Source: Symsagittifera roscoffensis
Lineage: Eukaryota > Xenacoelomorpha > Acoela > Convolutidae
Reading direction: 5' to 3'
DNA length: 64,000 nucleotides
NCBI RefSeq assembly: GCF_963678635.1
Contig: NC_087069.1
Location: 24,414,303-24,478,302, forward strand
Shown here: one piece after another, positions 46,810 through 59,500 of the stretch
How the letters are laid out: every line of letters begins with the position of its first letter
Position numbering within the stretch: position 1 is the stretch's first letter
Notes under the pieces: generated by a model
Database searches by the model: none
Seen by the model: the letters and a program-made list of their open reading frames with translations, nothing else
Told to the model about the DNA's origin: nothing
Translations under genes and position numbers: made by a program

Positions 46810-47562
46810 CTCTGCGGATCGTGCATGATTTCTGCTGATATTGGTGGTTGTGTGAGGCTTTTTTCATCTAAACATGCGTGTTTTGCATTTTCTCAGTTAA
46901 ATTGTTGGGAGAAGTACTTATCGCTAAGTTTGAAAGAGAAGTATTTGGTTTTCTACCCATGTGTACTTCGATTGGTGAGTTTTTTGTCATTGCCAGAGGC
47001 GTGATTCATTGTGTTTTTTATAATGTCGGCTGAGGCTAGTTTATACGGTGTGTTGATTTGATCTATGTTGAAAATACAATGTAGCTTTTTATATAAATTT
47101 ACAAAAAAACTGCGCTTCTTCAAAACTTAAAAATTTTTGGTTTAAGGCGCCGAAAATTTAATTCGTTTTGAAGATTGGTTGGACGAAATAATTAAAATGC
47201 ACCAAAAGCGGACCCTTTGGGTAGAAAGTGGTCAAATATTTGAAAACCCTCTCATCAATCCGCACTGCACCAAAGGTCATTCAACGTGTACATGTTAAAA
47301 CTTCGGCTTTCAATACTAGAACAGTAAACTTGATTGTAACTACTTGAATTAGCAAGCTAGTTATATTATTAAAATACAACATTTGTACTTTAACCATGTT
47401 AATGTAAATGTGACGTTCCAGGTCCAAAAAAGAAAGAGTTTTAATTGTTAATGAGCATATGATAGTTCAAAAACTTTCAACTGCAGCACGCTGAATCTTC
47501 AAGCATTAAATTTATTAAACTAGAAAGCTTGGTAATCTACGACCAAAAAAAATCAGGTGAAA
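46810..47562. other. Upstream region of MBOAT gene 2
   Basis: No repeat or gene was recognised. The promoter of the second MBOAT gene should be here, but no TATA box or initiator stands out. Confidence 0.35.
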
Positions 47563-50500
47563 ATGACGAGCGAAGTTGTTCAATCTATTTTTCAAAGACC
47601 TACGACTATTTTTGATAGAATCGATGAGATTGCTATAGAATGGTTACAACTGCCACTGGACCAGGCCTTGTATTTCGTAAATAATTTCTTGTCCATTCCG
47701 TTGGCGTTTGTTTTACAATGGATATTACCAGCCTCGAGGGTGGGTGAAAACGTGCGGCATTTATACTCTTTCCTAATTGGCTTGCTCTTCTGTGTAATTA
47801 GTTTTCGATGGTAAGTTTCTTTTAAAAAAGCAATAAAAAATAGTTCTTTTTTGCATTTTAGATCGCATCTCTGAGCAAACACCGTTTACTATTTTTAGCT
47901 CATAAAACCAAATCCTCTTATATTTCAAAAGAACCAATGAATTTTCAGGGTCATACGTCAACCGTATTTCAATAGAATAATCGATATTTTGATCCAGTTT
48001 CAGAGTTTTGTTAAAGCTGAAAAAATCCATTTGGTTGATCTAACAACAGATCGACAAAAATTTTAAAGCTATCGAAAATCAGCCTCCTCCGTTCGCAAAA
48101 ATTGTAAAAATCCTAGCTTTGCCCCTGAAACCCAAGATTCGCCCGTAAACGAGTAAATCCATCATGAGAAAATTTGAGAATGAGTAGAATATCTTTATTT
48201 TTAAGGAACGTGTTGAATGTTGTCATCCCGACTGTGGTCTCATATCCGCTCATGAAGTATTACGTCAGAGCTGACTCACTCGGAAGGTACATTCAAAAAA
48301 TCCTTTATTTTTTTGTTTTCATACTCGGTTTTTTGTTGTGAGTATCAAAATAATCGGGGAATAGTATTTTGAATGGACTTTTGACTATATAAGATGTCTA
48401 ATGATGGCATAGGCTCTGCATTCTAACAAAGATCTCAATTATTTGTTCTTGAGTATTTCAAGCAAAAAAGTTTCATTTTTCATGCAATTCGTTTTGTTTA
48501 TTGCAATCTGGCCACGTTTAATTTATTTTATTATCCATGATTATTTGTGTTCCGATTTCATAGCCATTGAGAAAAGTCCGCCGAACTAATTTTAGTGAAA
48601 ACAAAAAACGGTTTTTTAAAAAATAGCTTGCACTACGACTTTCATTTATTGTATCGAAAAAGAAATCGGCACTTTGTAATATCGATCAGATTTTCAAAAA
48701 CAGAGGTGAAAAACAGATGTTAAAAAGCTAAAACTGCGAGTTTACATTTCTTAGAGTATTGTCCAGATTTTGACAGTAATCTCTCAACGTCTAACTGGAA
48801 GCGAAACTTTTTCTCATAGATTTCCGAAATTTACAAATACTTCGACTGAATAGCGAGAAAAAACGGATCAATAAGAATAAAAGTTGCTCAATAAATTGAA
48901 GAAAAAAAAATTCTGATTCAAATTAGCCAATTTTTGAGTTTCTTTTGTCACAGGCAGAATAAAAAAAATCGATCAAAAGTGAATTTTGACAAAGTTTCAA
49001 AACAAATCAGCTTACCGAAAAGTTCGAGAGGCTGAATTTTAAGTGAAACTGAGTAGTGAGGATGTATTTGGTTATTTGGTCGCTTAGAGTTTGTGTCAAC
49101 TGCTTTTTTAAATTGAGTATTCAGCTACACCATTTATTCTTTGCAGAACTACTGCAGCCATCGCTATGATCTACCTAGCTGGGCATCATATCTACAGACT
49201 GACACTTGTTTATGGCATTGATTTCATGGACTGCTCTGTCGTGCTCATGATATGGACTCAGAAAATCACTCTTCTGGCGTGGAGTATCAGAGATGGTGAG
49301 TGAAGTTTAAAAAAAACCTAAGATTGTTAGAGTTTTTCCAATAGCCTTTCGCTCGCAATCAAAGCTGAATTTTGACATGCTCAATTTTTTAAAATCCAAA
49401 ACTAAGTACTGGTTACTAATTATAATAATCATATTAGATTAAATTCAAGCACTTCCATTAAGGGTAGTAATAAATTTACTTTGTGGGCAGAAGAATATTT
49501 TTTTGTTTTAGAGGAAATTAGGATGATAGTTTAGAATATTGTTAAACTTTTTTCTTAGCCTGACAACAGTTGACTCATTTGAGTGTTTGTGTGCTCTTGT
49601 TTGTAGTCTTCTTGCTGTACTGCTCATCGCTGAAAATTGTTCACTTCATTTTCCGTATTGAACTTGTTGAAACTTTAAATAGGGTTTCCACATCTGAGAA
49701 CTTAGGACACTGTTTTCACTAGTGCAAACAAATGAAACTCCATCGCAAGAAAACAACTCATTTTCAATCTTTGACTTTGGATTGAATAGTATTTACGTGC
49801 TCTTAAGATAAATTCCGAACAAGCGCTTCACTTTTTGAATTAAGAGCTCAACTTTCATCTTATTTGTGGACGCGTAAGCCAAAACGCCATACTATAAAAT
49901 ACGTTGCCTTAAGTTTTGTAAGTTCCTACAAGTTACATGGTCGAAAAAAACTCTCTTAACCAATAAAAAACTCCACAAAATCTTGTGTGTTTTTACCGAG
50001 AAAAGCATTGTGTTCATCGAAGTTCAGCTGTTATTCCATATGAATTGCAAGGTATCGAAAAAAATATTTTCGCTCAAGTGGCTTATCATTCAAATTAACA
50101 GCTTGGAGATTCAATTTTTTCCTGTTTGATTTGCCGAAAATTACGGTTTTTATTTCATCCGCATTTAGTTTAAGCCTTGTTTTGTTTCAACCGTTGTGTT
50201 GTTTTGTTCAAAAAAGTTTGTTGTTTAGCATTTAACAACTTTCCTCCGGGTACAAGTCCTAATTACAGTGTCGTTTTCGTATAATAAAGATTTTGTGTTT
50301 TCTTGGTCTGAGTCGATATCATTAAAGACAATTATGAAAAGCAGTGGACCACGAAAATATTTTTGAGGAACACCGAAACGAGTCTCTCTTAGCATTGAGT
50401 TTGCTTGTTTAGTGGCTACATACTGCTTCCTACGATTCAAAGAAAACTCTGATAACTAACCAATTGGTGCTATTAGTTCATATGACTCGCATTTTTTCAA

Positions 50501-53500
50501 CAGGAACAAGTGGTGTACTGTATCGAATGCCTTTTTCGAATCTATGAAGATGCATTGCCTCAGTTTTGTTTGTTTAAGAAAATTTCTTACTTTCATCAGC
50601 GAAACAATTGCGTCAACTGTTCGACGACATGAACAAAAACAAAAACAATTTTTCTTAAGTAAGTCAAATTTATTGAAAACTGAAATCGGGCGGTTGTAAG
50701 TTTAATCGATCTGCCTGATTTCCTTCTTTAAAAACTGAAATCAATTTAGCCACTTTGAGGCAATTTGTAAAAATGGCACTATCATGGTAATGCATCATAA
50801 TAAGCCCCTTTTAATTTTTTAGAAAGTAATTATTCAAACTATAAAATTTTCCTTCGATTGATTCTAACACTTTGAAAACTTCCCGTTGGCCAGTTGGCAT
50901 CAGATATTTCGATAAAATGGATTTATGTACTGTTCCAGAGTTGACAACCTATCATTAAACGTTCTGGCCAGTTTTTTGCCAACTGTCGAAGATTTCATTA
51001 AAACGCTCCGATTCATTTCTGATTTTCTTGTTTTTCCCCTTTGATTTCGCTTAAAGTTTTACAAAATTTCTATTATCTGCCTTAGCTGATTTGTTAAATT
51101 TTGTATCGTAGTATTCTTTCATTTTGCTATTAATTAAAATTTTACTAAAGTACAATGTTTTTCGTTTTTCCAAGTTGCCCCTACGCTTACAGATTTGTCT
51201 CAATTTTTCATAGCCGTAGATTTTTTCAAATTTAGTGATTTATCCAGAACTTACTTGGTTTAACTCTGGATTTTTTTTGATATACTGGAACGAAATGATT
51301 AAGATTCTCTATAGGAAATCTGTGCAGCTCTTCAAAAGCGTTATCGATGTTTTTTTCATCAACTTCTACTTATTGTTTTTTATTTGGTCATGACTATCCT
51401 CGTTTACTCGCTTATTATTTTCTCTGTTTGAGATTCAAGCACTCTCTGGTCGCTAGCTGTTATCTGTTTTCAGAACTTTTATTGATCCGTCATTGCTGCT
51501 ATAAAAAAGATCTAAACAAGGTTTTTGGGTTCAAGCTATATTGAAATTATAATCACCACTTGCGATGTCTTTTTTTCTGGTGTCAGCATTAGAGAATCTA
51601 AACGGATCTGCAATTTTTCTAAAGTGTTTTTCCTTGTTGATGTGGTTGGAATATAACTACCGTTAAAACAGTACGACACTTTTGTGTTAAAAGGGCAATG
51701 GTTGAAATCTGAACGATTTTATCCGTTACTTTGCTTTTAACAGTGTACTTTTGGTCTTCCCTTATGTGTACGAAAACCCCGCCTCCAGTTTTTCTGCAGC
51801 TTCTTTCAGTTTTATTATGGCTCTCCAGATTAAAAACCTTACTATCTTGGTGAATTTTCAGCCAAGTTTCAGGTAAACTTATTGCCTCTGTCTTTTCTTA
51901 AGAGTGTGAACCAAACCGTGCAGCTCATCATCTTTTTTCGAGAGCGAGCCTATGTTTTGTAAAATAAATGATTTCTTTATTCCCAGATTTGAAAGTTACT
52001 AAATCAACCCTATGAATCCTTCTCTGAGCGTTTGTTTAATTTTCCAAATACATTTTCAAAAAAAAAATATGTTTGTTGAGTGATAATGCTTATGCAGATC
52101 AATTAAAAAACTAAAATTGGTTCCACAAAACACATAAACTATATACTTGAATTTTGGTTTGATTGAATAACCCTAATTTTTTCTGTTGTCCTCGATGGAA
52201 GAAAATGTCGAAAATGAAAGAAAAAAAAACAGAGAAAAAATATCCCTTAAATGAATAACAAAAATTGACTACATAAAGAGCCTTAGCCGGTCGCGATTTC
52301 ACAACCTGACACAAGCTTGCTCGGGAACTCACAGGCAGGTTGACTGCAAAGCTTTCGCGATATATAACAGTGGACCTATTTTTTCAAAGCTTTCCCAAGT
52401 GGACTCCTCCCTCGTTTTTAGCTGGTCGTGATCTCATAACCTAACACAAGTTTGCCAGCTGACTCAAAGGCAAGACAATTGAAAAACATTTTTTTTATTT
52501 GGAAAAAAAAATAAAAAACTAGTATCCATTTTTCTAAGTACGGAAAAATATACACAACATTTTGTAAAATATTTTTTTTTCAAATGAATCTAGAAAAAAT
52601 ATATATTTAACTTGAGACTTATCTGGTTTAGGTCATTTTTCTAGTTTGGTACTAACTTTATTGCATTTAACAGAAAATCAAATTCAGTCAAATCGCTTTA
52701 GAGAAAAAGTTCCATTTTTTCAAAAGTTCAATCTTTGTAGAGGCGTTGCATCAGATTTCTAATTCTAACTCTTGTATTTTTTTTTGTTTTCAGTAGACAA
52801 ACTTTCACTCGAGTCTTTTTCTGTTACACACCTCGATTGCACTGATGCATTGCTCAACCTTTTTTTTCACAGCCTGGTTTTCTAGTGCTATTAATTCTTC
52901 CTTTTCGTGCACTCTGACAAAAAAGTCGATGCACTATCTTTCTGTATGAGCACCGATACAGAGCAATTGTTTGTGGTTTTAATCATACTCATTTTGTTGC
53001 CCGCTGATCTAATTTCAGCCTAACAACTGGGTAATCTTTCAGATATATATATAAACTTATTTTTCGCCGCGTTTACTTTTCCCCTTAGCTTTCGTCTAGC
53101 TCGGATTACAGCATCTATGTCCGGAAAGTAAATAAACTTGCAAATCACTGAGGGCAGGGGTCCTTTTCCGTCACCTGGTAATATGTGACAAGCTTTTATG
53201 CAATTAGACGTAAATGAAAAGTTTAGTTTGTCGGCTGTTACGACTTCCTGGCATCAAAGGGTGGGTTTAATATTATCACGCAGTCCTTACTTGGGTATAT
53301 CTCCTGTGCCCTAAGCCTCACATTCATGTTTTTTTCTTCATTCTGGTCCACAATATCAATTTTTTTCGGCTTTTTCAGTCCCCGAGATAGCAAATTTTCT
53401 ATTTCTTATTGAACGTCACTAACATCAGTCTGAACGTTTATGGTACTCACGACACTAGGATAATCTATTTGGTCCTTAATTAACAGATATTGACAGAATA

Positions 53501-56500
53501 TAAACGATAACTAGTGTAATTTAGAAGTAAATAATAAAAAATTGGGTCGCTCCTTAAGAAAAACACCATAAAATTTGAATTCGAATGTTGAAATCAATTG
53601 GAAACAGGAGAATTTTTATTTCGTAGGTCTTTGATTCTACTTCTCTATTCGATTTTGAACCGCAATTATTTGTAATTTTGATATTGACTCTCAATCGTTA
53701 ATTGGAACTTGAACCTAATCTAGTTCGGAATTTTATCTCAGTCTTGCATTTCAAACACTCTCGAGAAGGATTTTTTATAGCGAGAAAACGCATCAAAGTC
53801 GACAGACTGTTTTTAAGCGAGATTGCAGTCTTCAATTTTAGTTACTACTGACAAATACTAAATCTGTTTTTATCCATAATGTTGCTAATAACTTTTCGGC
53901 TGCTGATTGGTTGTCAAATTGAATTTTTCATTTAGTTCCAAACTGTGTACACCGCCGAAAAGCAATTTTACGAAAACTTTCTCTACGAAACTTTGAGATT
54001 AAGTTGATTGCAAAAAAAACTTCTGGCTTTGTTAAGATTTCTAGATGCTTCCTTAATCACAAATAAGGTTGTTCAAAATCTTCTCTGCTACTTCTTGAGC
54101 TTCATATTGTTTCCATCTTTTGTTGGCAATCGAGGAAAATTGAATGAGGAGTTTTTGAGCAGTTTTCAATTTTTTTGATCAATTTTTTTAACAATAATTT
54201 TTTTGGTTTAATTGCTTCTTAGTTTATTTTGTGTATAACGATAATTATAAATAAAATTTCAAAGATAGGCCTGCAAAGTCTGGGTATTTGTCACAGTGGT
54301 AACAGCATTGTTTGCGAAGATAAAAGCGTCGAGTACGATTCCAGACAGGAACTGTTTTTTTTTCCAGATATTTGCAATTTTCTTATGGTGCAGGTAATAA
54401 TGTTTTAATTGGACGTTTTTTTGTTTTCTCGAAGTGTTTTCTAATTTTTGATTGGAGTCATTTGCTCGATAGAACTGTCAACCAATTTCAGGATATGCTA
54501 TCTAAAGTGGTCGTCGTAAATTTGCACCAAAAAGGAAACCCCTGAAAAATTTGGCGGCTTTAATTGAAAGGGATGGTAACATCACATCATCTCCCCCGCC
54601 TTTTCCCTCGGTACGCCAATATGATCTTATCAATAAAATTTTCCTCTAAACTTTCAAAGGTCAGCTTCCGGAGTCAGAATTGTCGGAAGAAAGCCACAAG
54701 AAGGCGAGAGTGACTGAGTTTCCTTCGTTCCTCGCTCATATCAGTTATCTTTTGGGGTTCCTCGGCTACCAAACAATTCCAGGATACTCTTTCAAAGAAT
54801 ATGACAACTTCATAAAAGGAAAACATTTGGTACCTTTCAGAGAACAAAGGATAACAGTAAGTGTTGTTCATCATAAATCCTTGTTGAGAAACGAAATCAT
54901 AGTCTGACGTATCGTTACGCGCATGCTTTTTAGTTTCAAATTCACTGGGAGCTACCAATTTTAATTATAACACTTATATTACTTATATTATACAACGCAA
55001 AAGAAATAGAAACGCTATCAATGTTCAATTTTTTTTAGCTGTAGTACAAAAATAAGAGACTTACTAATATATGTACAAAGACTGTGTTTTTTATATGAGG
55101 CGATCCAATTCATACTAAGTTTATTGCTGAACATTCAAAAAAATCTCTTTAGGTAATTTGATTATATCAGTTCAGTAGATGTCAAGTTTCATTGATACAT
55201 TTTTTGAATAGTTTATTGTCACAAACAAAAGAATTTAGATTAATTTTGCCCGTAATTCAGCTCATTTTTCAAAGTTTTCTCTAGAAAAAAATCGAGACAA
55301 CTCACAGTCCATAAAAAAAACCTGCTGAAAATTTTCATGAAGTTTTTCTATCTATTTTAGTCTGACAATCAGGAAGTCGAAGAGGAAAAATACCCATCTC
55401 CAAATGTGAGTGAAATCTTTTCCATGTTGAGTTGTTTTAAATTGGATATACAAGTCAATGGTCTGGCTGTATTTTGAGCGCAATAATTGGCCAGAAAGGA
55501 GCAGTTTTAAGATTTAGTTAGTTCTTGGTGAAGTTCTGTCGAAAGAAGGCGAAGAAGAAGCATTGGCATGTCGACATCTAATCATACCGTATTTCCGCAT
55601 TTGCATCGACATTTTGAACTTGATCAAGATACTTTCTTGCGACAGAACTTAACAGCAGCGAAGACAATATCACAATTATTAACCCTTTAGAATTAGTTTG
55701 CAACTTGTTTGAAAACACTTTCGTTCGCTTTTCATTTAACAAATGCTAAAAAAAAGTTTCATTTTTTGACATATATGTTTTTTTGACACGTTACTACATA
55801 ATTGTTGTGTTTTTGGTTATATCTCTTTGATTTTTTAGGTCTTCTCTCTGGGAAATTTAGTTCGAATCCCGAGCTAATCGCTTTTAGAAATTTGACAATA
55901 TACTTAAGTGTTAAATGGATGAAAACTGGTTCAGAAACCAAAATGCTTATTTTTAAGGTTTATAAATTTCACTTTTGATCGAAAAGATATCGACTCCAAT
56001 TAATTTGAAAATTCAACTATTCCTTAGACTTTTTGCACAGCTCGAATACCACAGCTTAGCTAACATCACCTGAAAATTTCTTGAGCACCAAAAATTCGGT
56101 TGTTTTTTGCAGAAACTGTAAAAAAAACTTGATTCGCTTTTACAATTCAGAAAAATAAATCCACTCTAGAAAACTGGAATCTATCTGTTTTATTTTGGCA
56201 AACGCGTTTAAAAGCGAGCTGCAAAATTCAAAATGCAATTTGACAAAACCACAAAAAAAACACGATATTTCATAATTAAAAAGCAAAACACTTAAAAATT
56301 ACCCGGGTTCCCTAATTTACTAAATTGCATTTCACTCCTTTTCCCAAAAAATGTTCTTTGGTCCTAATTTGTTCTTTAGAACTAGCAGAATTTTTTAAGA
56401 TCATCGAGTAGAGCTCAACCCGCACTGGAGTTTCATGAATAGTAAACGTTTATATATGTTGCCATTTTATAGTCGGTATCCAAAAAATTACAAGAGGTTA

Positions 56501-59500
56501 ATTAAAAAGGGATTATAATCCTTATACTTTTTATATCAAAAGAACCCATTATAATTAAAAATAATATATTATAATCCATTAAAAATTCATTATAATCATA
56601 GTACTTTCATTTCAATTTAATACATTAGAATCGATTATAATCGATTATAATGGACTTTTGAGAAGTTATTGAAGAATTTGCAAATTTTGCAAGTTATCGC
56701 GTTTCCTGAATAGTGCAGTTCCTATGGATTACATTCATAACCTTAAATTTTTCATATAAGATTTTATACATTCAAATTTCTCTACTTTTTCAATTTGGCA
56801 GTTTAACATTTTATGGAACTGTTATATTTTTTTTACAAATCCACGGTAAAAAAGGTTACCATTCGCCTACTATCCCCCCGCCCACTGCACCTCGTCCCAC
56901 CCTCTGCTTAGGCGTCACTGAGTGTTGTGGGGGCTGTTGCAGGTAACTGGAATGTTTATCCATCCAAGTAGGGGGTTAAACGGTGGGGGGAGTGGTGGGG
57001 GTTTTGGAGTGGCGGGGGTTTTGGAGTGGCGGGGTGTGACTGGTTTGGGAGTAGCGGGGGTGTCGAAACCTGGGGGCGTGTGGGTGTAGATGAGGCGGTG
57101 GTGGTCGGGTAGGTGGTAGAAGTAGGGGAGGTGGTAGAAGTAGGGGAGGTGGTAAGGATAAAATGTGGAGCAATAAAAAAGGGGTGGGCTGGTAATCTTG
57201 GAGTGGGGGGAGGCGGTGGGGTAGGGGGGACAAATTTTTAGGGATGCACATTCGAGTTATTTTAGGGATGAACATGTTTGGTTCGGTTTTAAATTTGCAG
57301 AACGTTGATTTTTTAACAATTTGGTGTCATTTTGATAAAATTTTGCAAATTTTTCATCCAAATGTTTCAAGTGTGTAATTAGCTGTAAACATTTTTCTGC
57401 AGGTTTTTGTGGCCTAAAAATTCGATTATATTGCCAAGATAATTGATTATAATGGGTTTTTAAATAGTGAAAATAATCGATCATAATCCCCTAAAAATCC
57501 GCTTTCATGGTTGGATGGGTCATGAAAACCGATTATATGGGCTAAGTTTTTTGACAATATATTCAATTATAATCGACTATTTTCCATGAAACTCCAGTGC
57601 GGGAATCCTTAGCAACCAAATTAACAAATTTCAAAAAATAGTATGCAAATCATCTTTTTAACAACTTCTGACCAAATTTGAATTAAAGCCGGGGCAGATT
57701 TAGGGGAAGATAAATTAGTGCAGAGGCAGGTTTAGGGGAAGGGGCGGGGGGACGCCCCCTTACCTCAGGGATTCCACCCTCTGCCGACCCAAAGGGGCCT
57801 CACTTTGTACTATTTTGAGATATCCATATTTGTTAACGGAAACTAAAAATTTTCTAAAGGCACCGTGGGCGTCAAATTATACTCACTTTGAGGGGGGAAC
57901 GCGTGCCAAAAAAAAATCAATTTTTTTGTCAAAATTTTCCAAAAAGTACTTAATAATGTTTTATTTTTCGGCCTGTTTTTTTTAAGAACTTGACAAAGAA
58001 CAGAAGAACCATTTAATCAATAATTGTCCGAGAAAGGTCAATGACTCCCTCCAATGCAAACTAGGAAACTTTCTACGCCTTTTACATGGATACCAAAAAA
58101 CATAATTTAAATTGCAGCAATTGTTGTAATAAATACAAAAAAAATATTTATTTTTTGTCCTAAAAAAAGAAATATTTATTTTTCAACCCTTGTAATAAAA
58201 AGGATTCATTTTAAAGCCACAATTATTGCAACGCAGAATGCGGAATCTTTCCAAAAGAATGACGTAACACAGTGCGACCAGCCTCGCATCGGCCAGCTTG
58301 CTTTTTTTTCGAGGGAATGGGTTTCTGGCCGCACTGTATTACGTCATTGACAGAATAACTTAATGATGCCGAGACAGAACAACTTAACTGTGTGCTAAGT
58401 TTAATTTTATACACGTAATGGCTCCCACAACTAAAACACCTCATTCGAAAGCGGTTAATCAGTATTTCGCAAAAACTTCTGCAACAAGATGGAAACACTT
58501 TTGCGATACGGAATGAGAAATGAAGAAATGGGAGCAGTTTTTTCAATCTACTAGGGAGATAGTTGTTATCAAGTCATTGATCGATGACCTTAAAAGAATT
58601 CTGTCGGTTACCTTGAAGCTACAGGAAGATATATTGACTATTTCTGATGTTAGATTTTTATTTGATGGATTTGTGGTGCGGTATCTTGAAATGCAACATT
58701 ACTTGACACCAGAGTCGGATTTGGAACATTTGACATTTGAGAAGAGAAATTACAGAAATTGAAACAAACAGAAACGTCATCAGACCAATTGTTAGCAGAT
58801 ACATATGGGAACTTGAGCTGGTATCCCCCTACTTCTAAGTGTGTTGAACATCTTTTTAGCCAAGCAAAACTTCTTGTTAGGCCCCAAACAATGAGAACAA
58901 ACGCCCCATCATTTCGAAGAGAAATTTACCTAAAAGACAATCAGGACCTCTATAAACTGTTTTTTAATTTCAGCCCTTAAATTAATTTTGTTTGTTGATT
59001 TAATGCTGGCTGTCTTCTCTTTACTCTTCAGGATATGCTACTCGATGAGCAGTACTGCTCTTTAGGATCTCCCTCCAGACATATTATATTGCTTTTGGCA
59101 TTGTATATGTAGCTGGTAAAGTAATTAAAATTTCAAACATCAAACTGTTTTCTATTACTCAATAAGAAATTCTGGGGTCCTGATACTGTTAACTCAACTC
59201 TCAATTAAAGTTTCGCATAAAAATATATATATATTTTCCCATTTTAGCAATAATTGCACTTATTTATTTTTTGCCTTGCAAAATAAAAATTATTCATTGA
59301 AAGGTTTGAAAAAATACAAAAATATATTTTTCAACTGCAAGTGTATTGAAACAAGATTGCTCGTATCAGGACGAAGCCCTGATTGTTCCGACTGCCTTTT
59401 AAGATCTATGGAGCAGAAATAACATGAAAATTTTAAATGCAAATTTTAAAAAAAATATGAGATTTTTTTGAAAAATGTCCCCCCACACGCCATATCAAAA

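Noticed and set aside
56976-57275. 99-codon proline-rich protein on the minus strand
   Set aside because: It is the complement of the G-rich tract; composition alone explains it.
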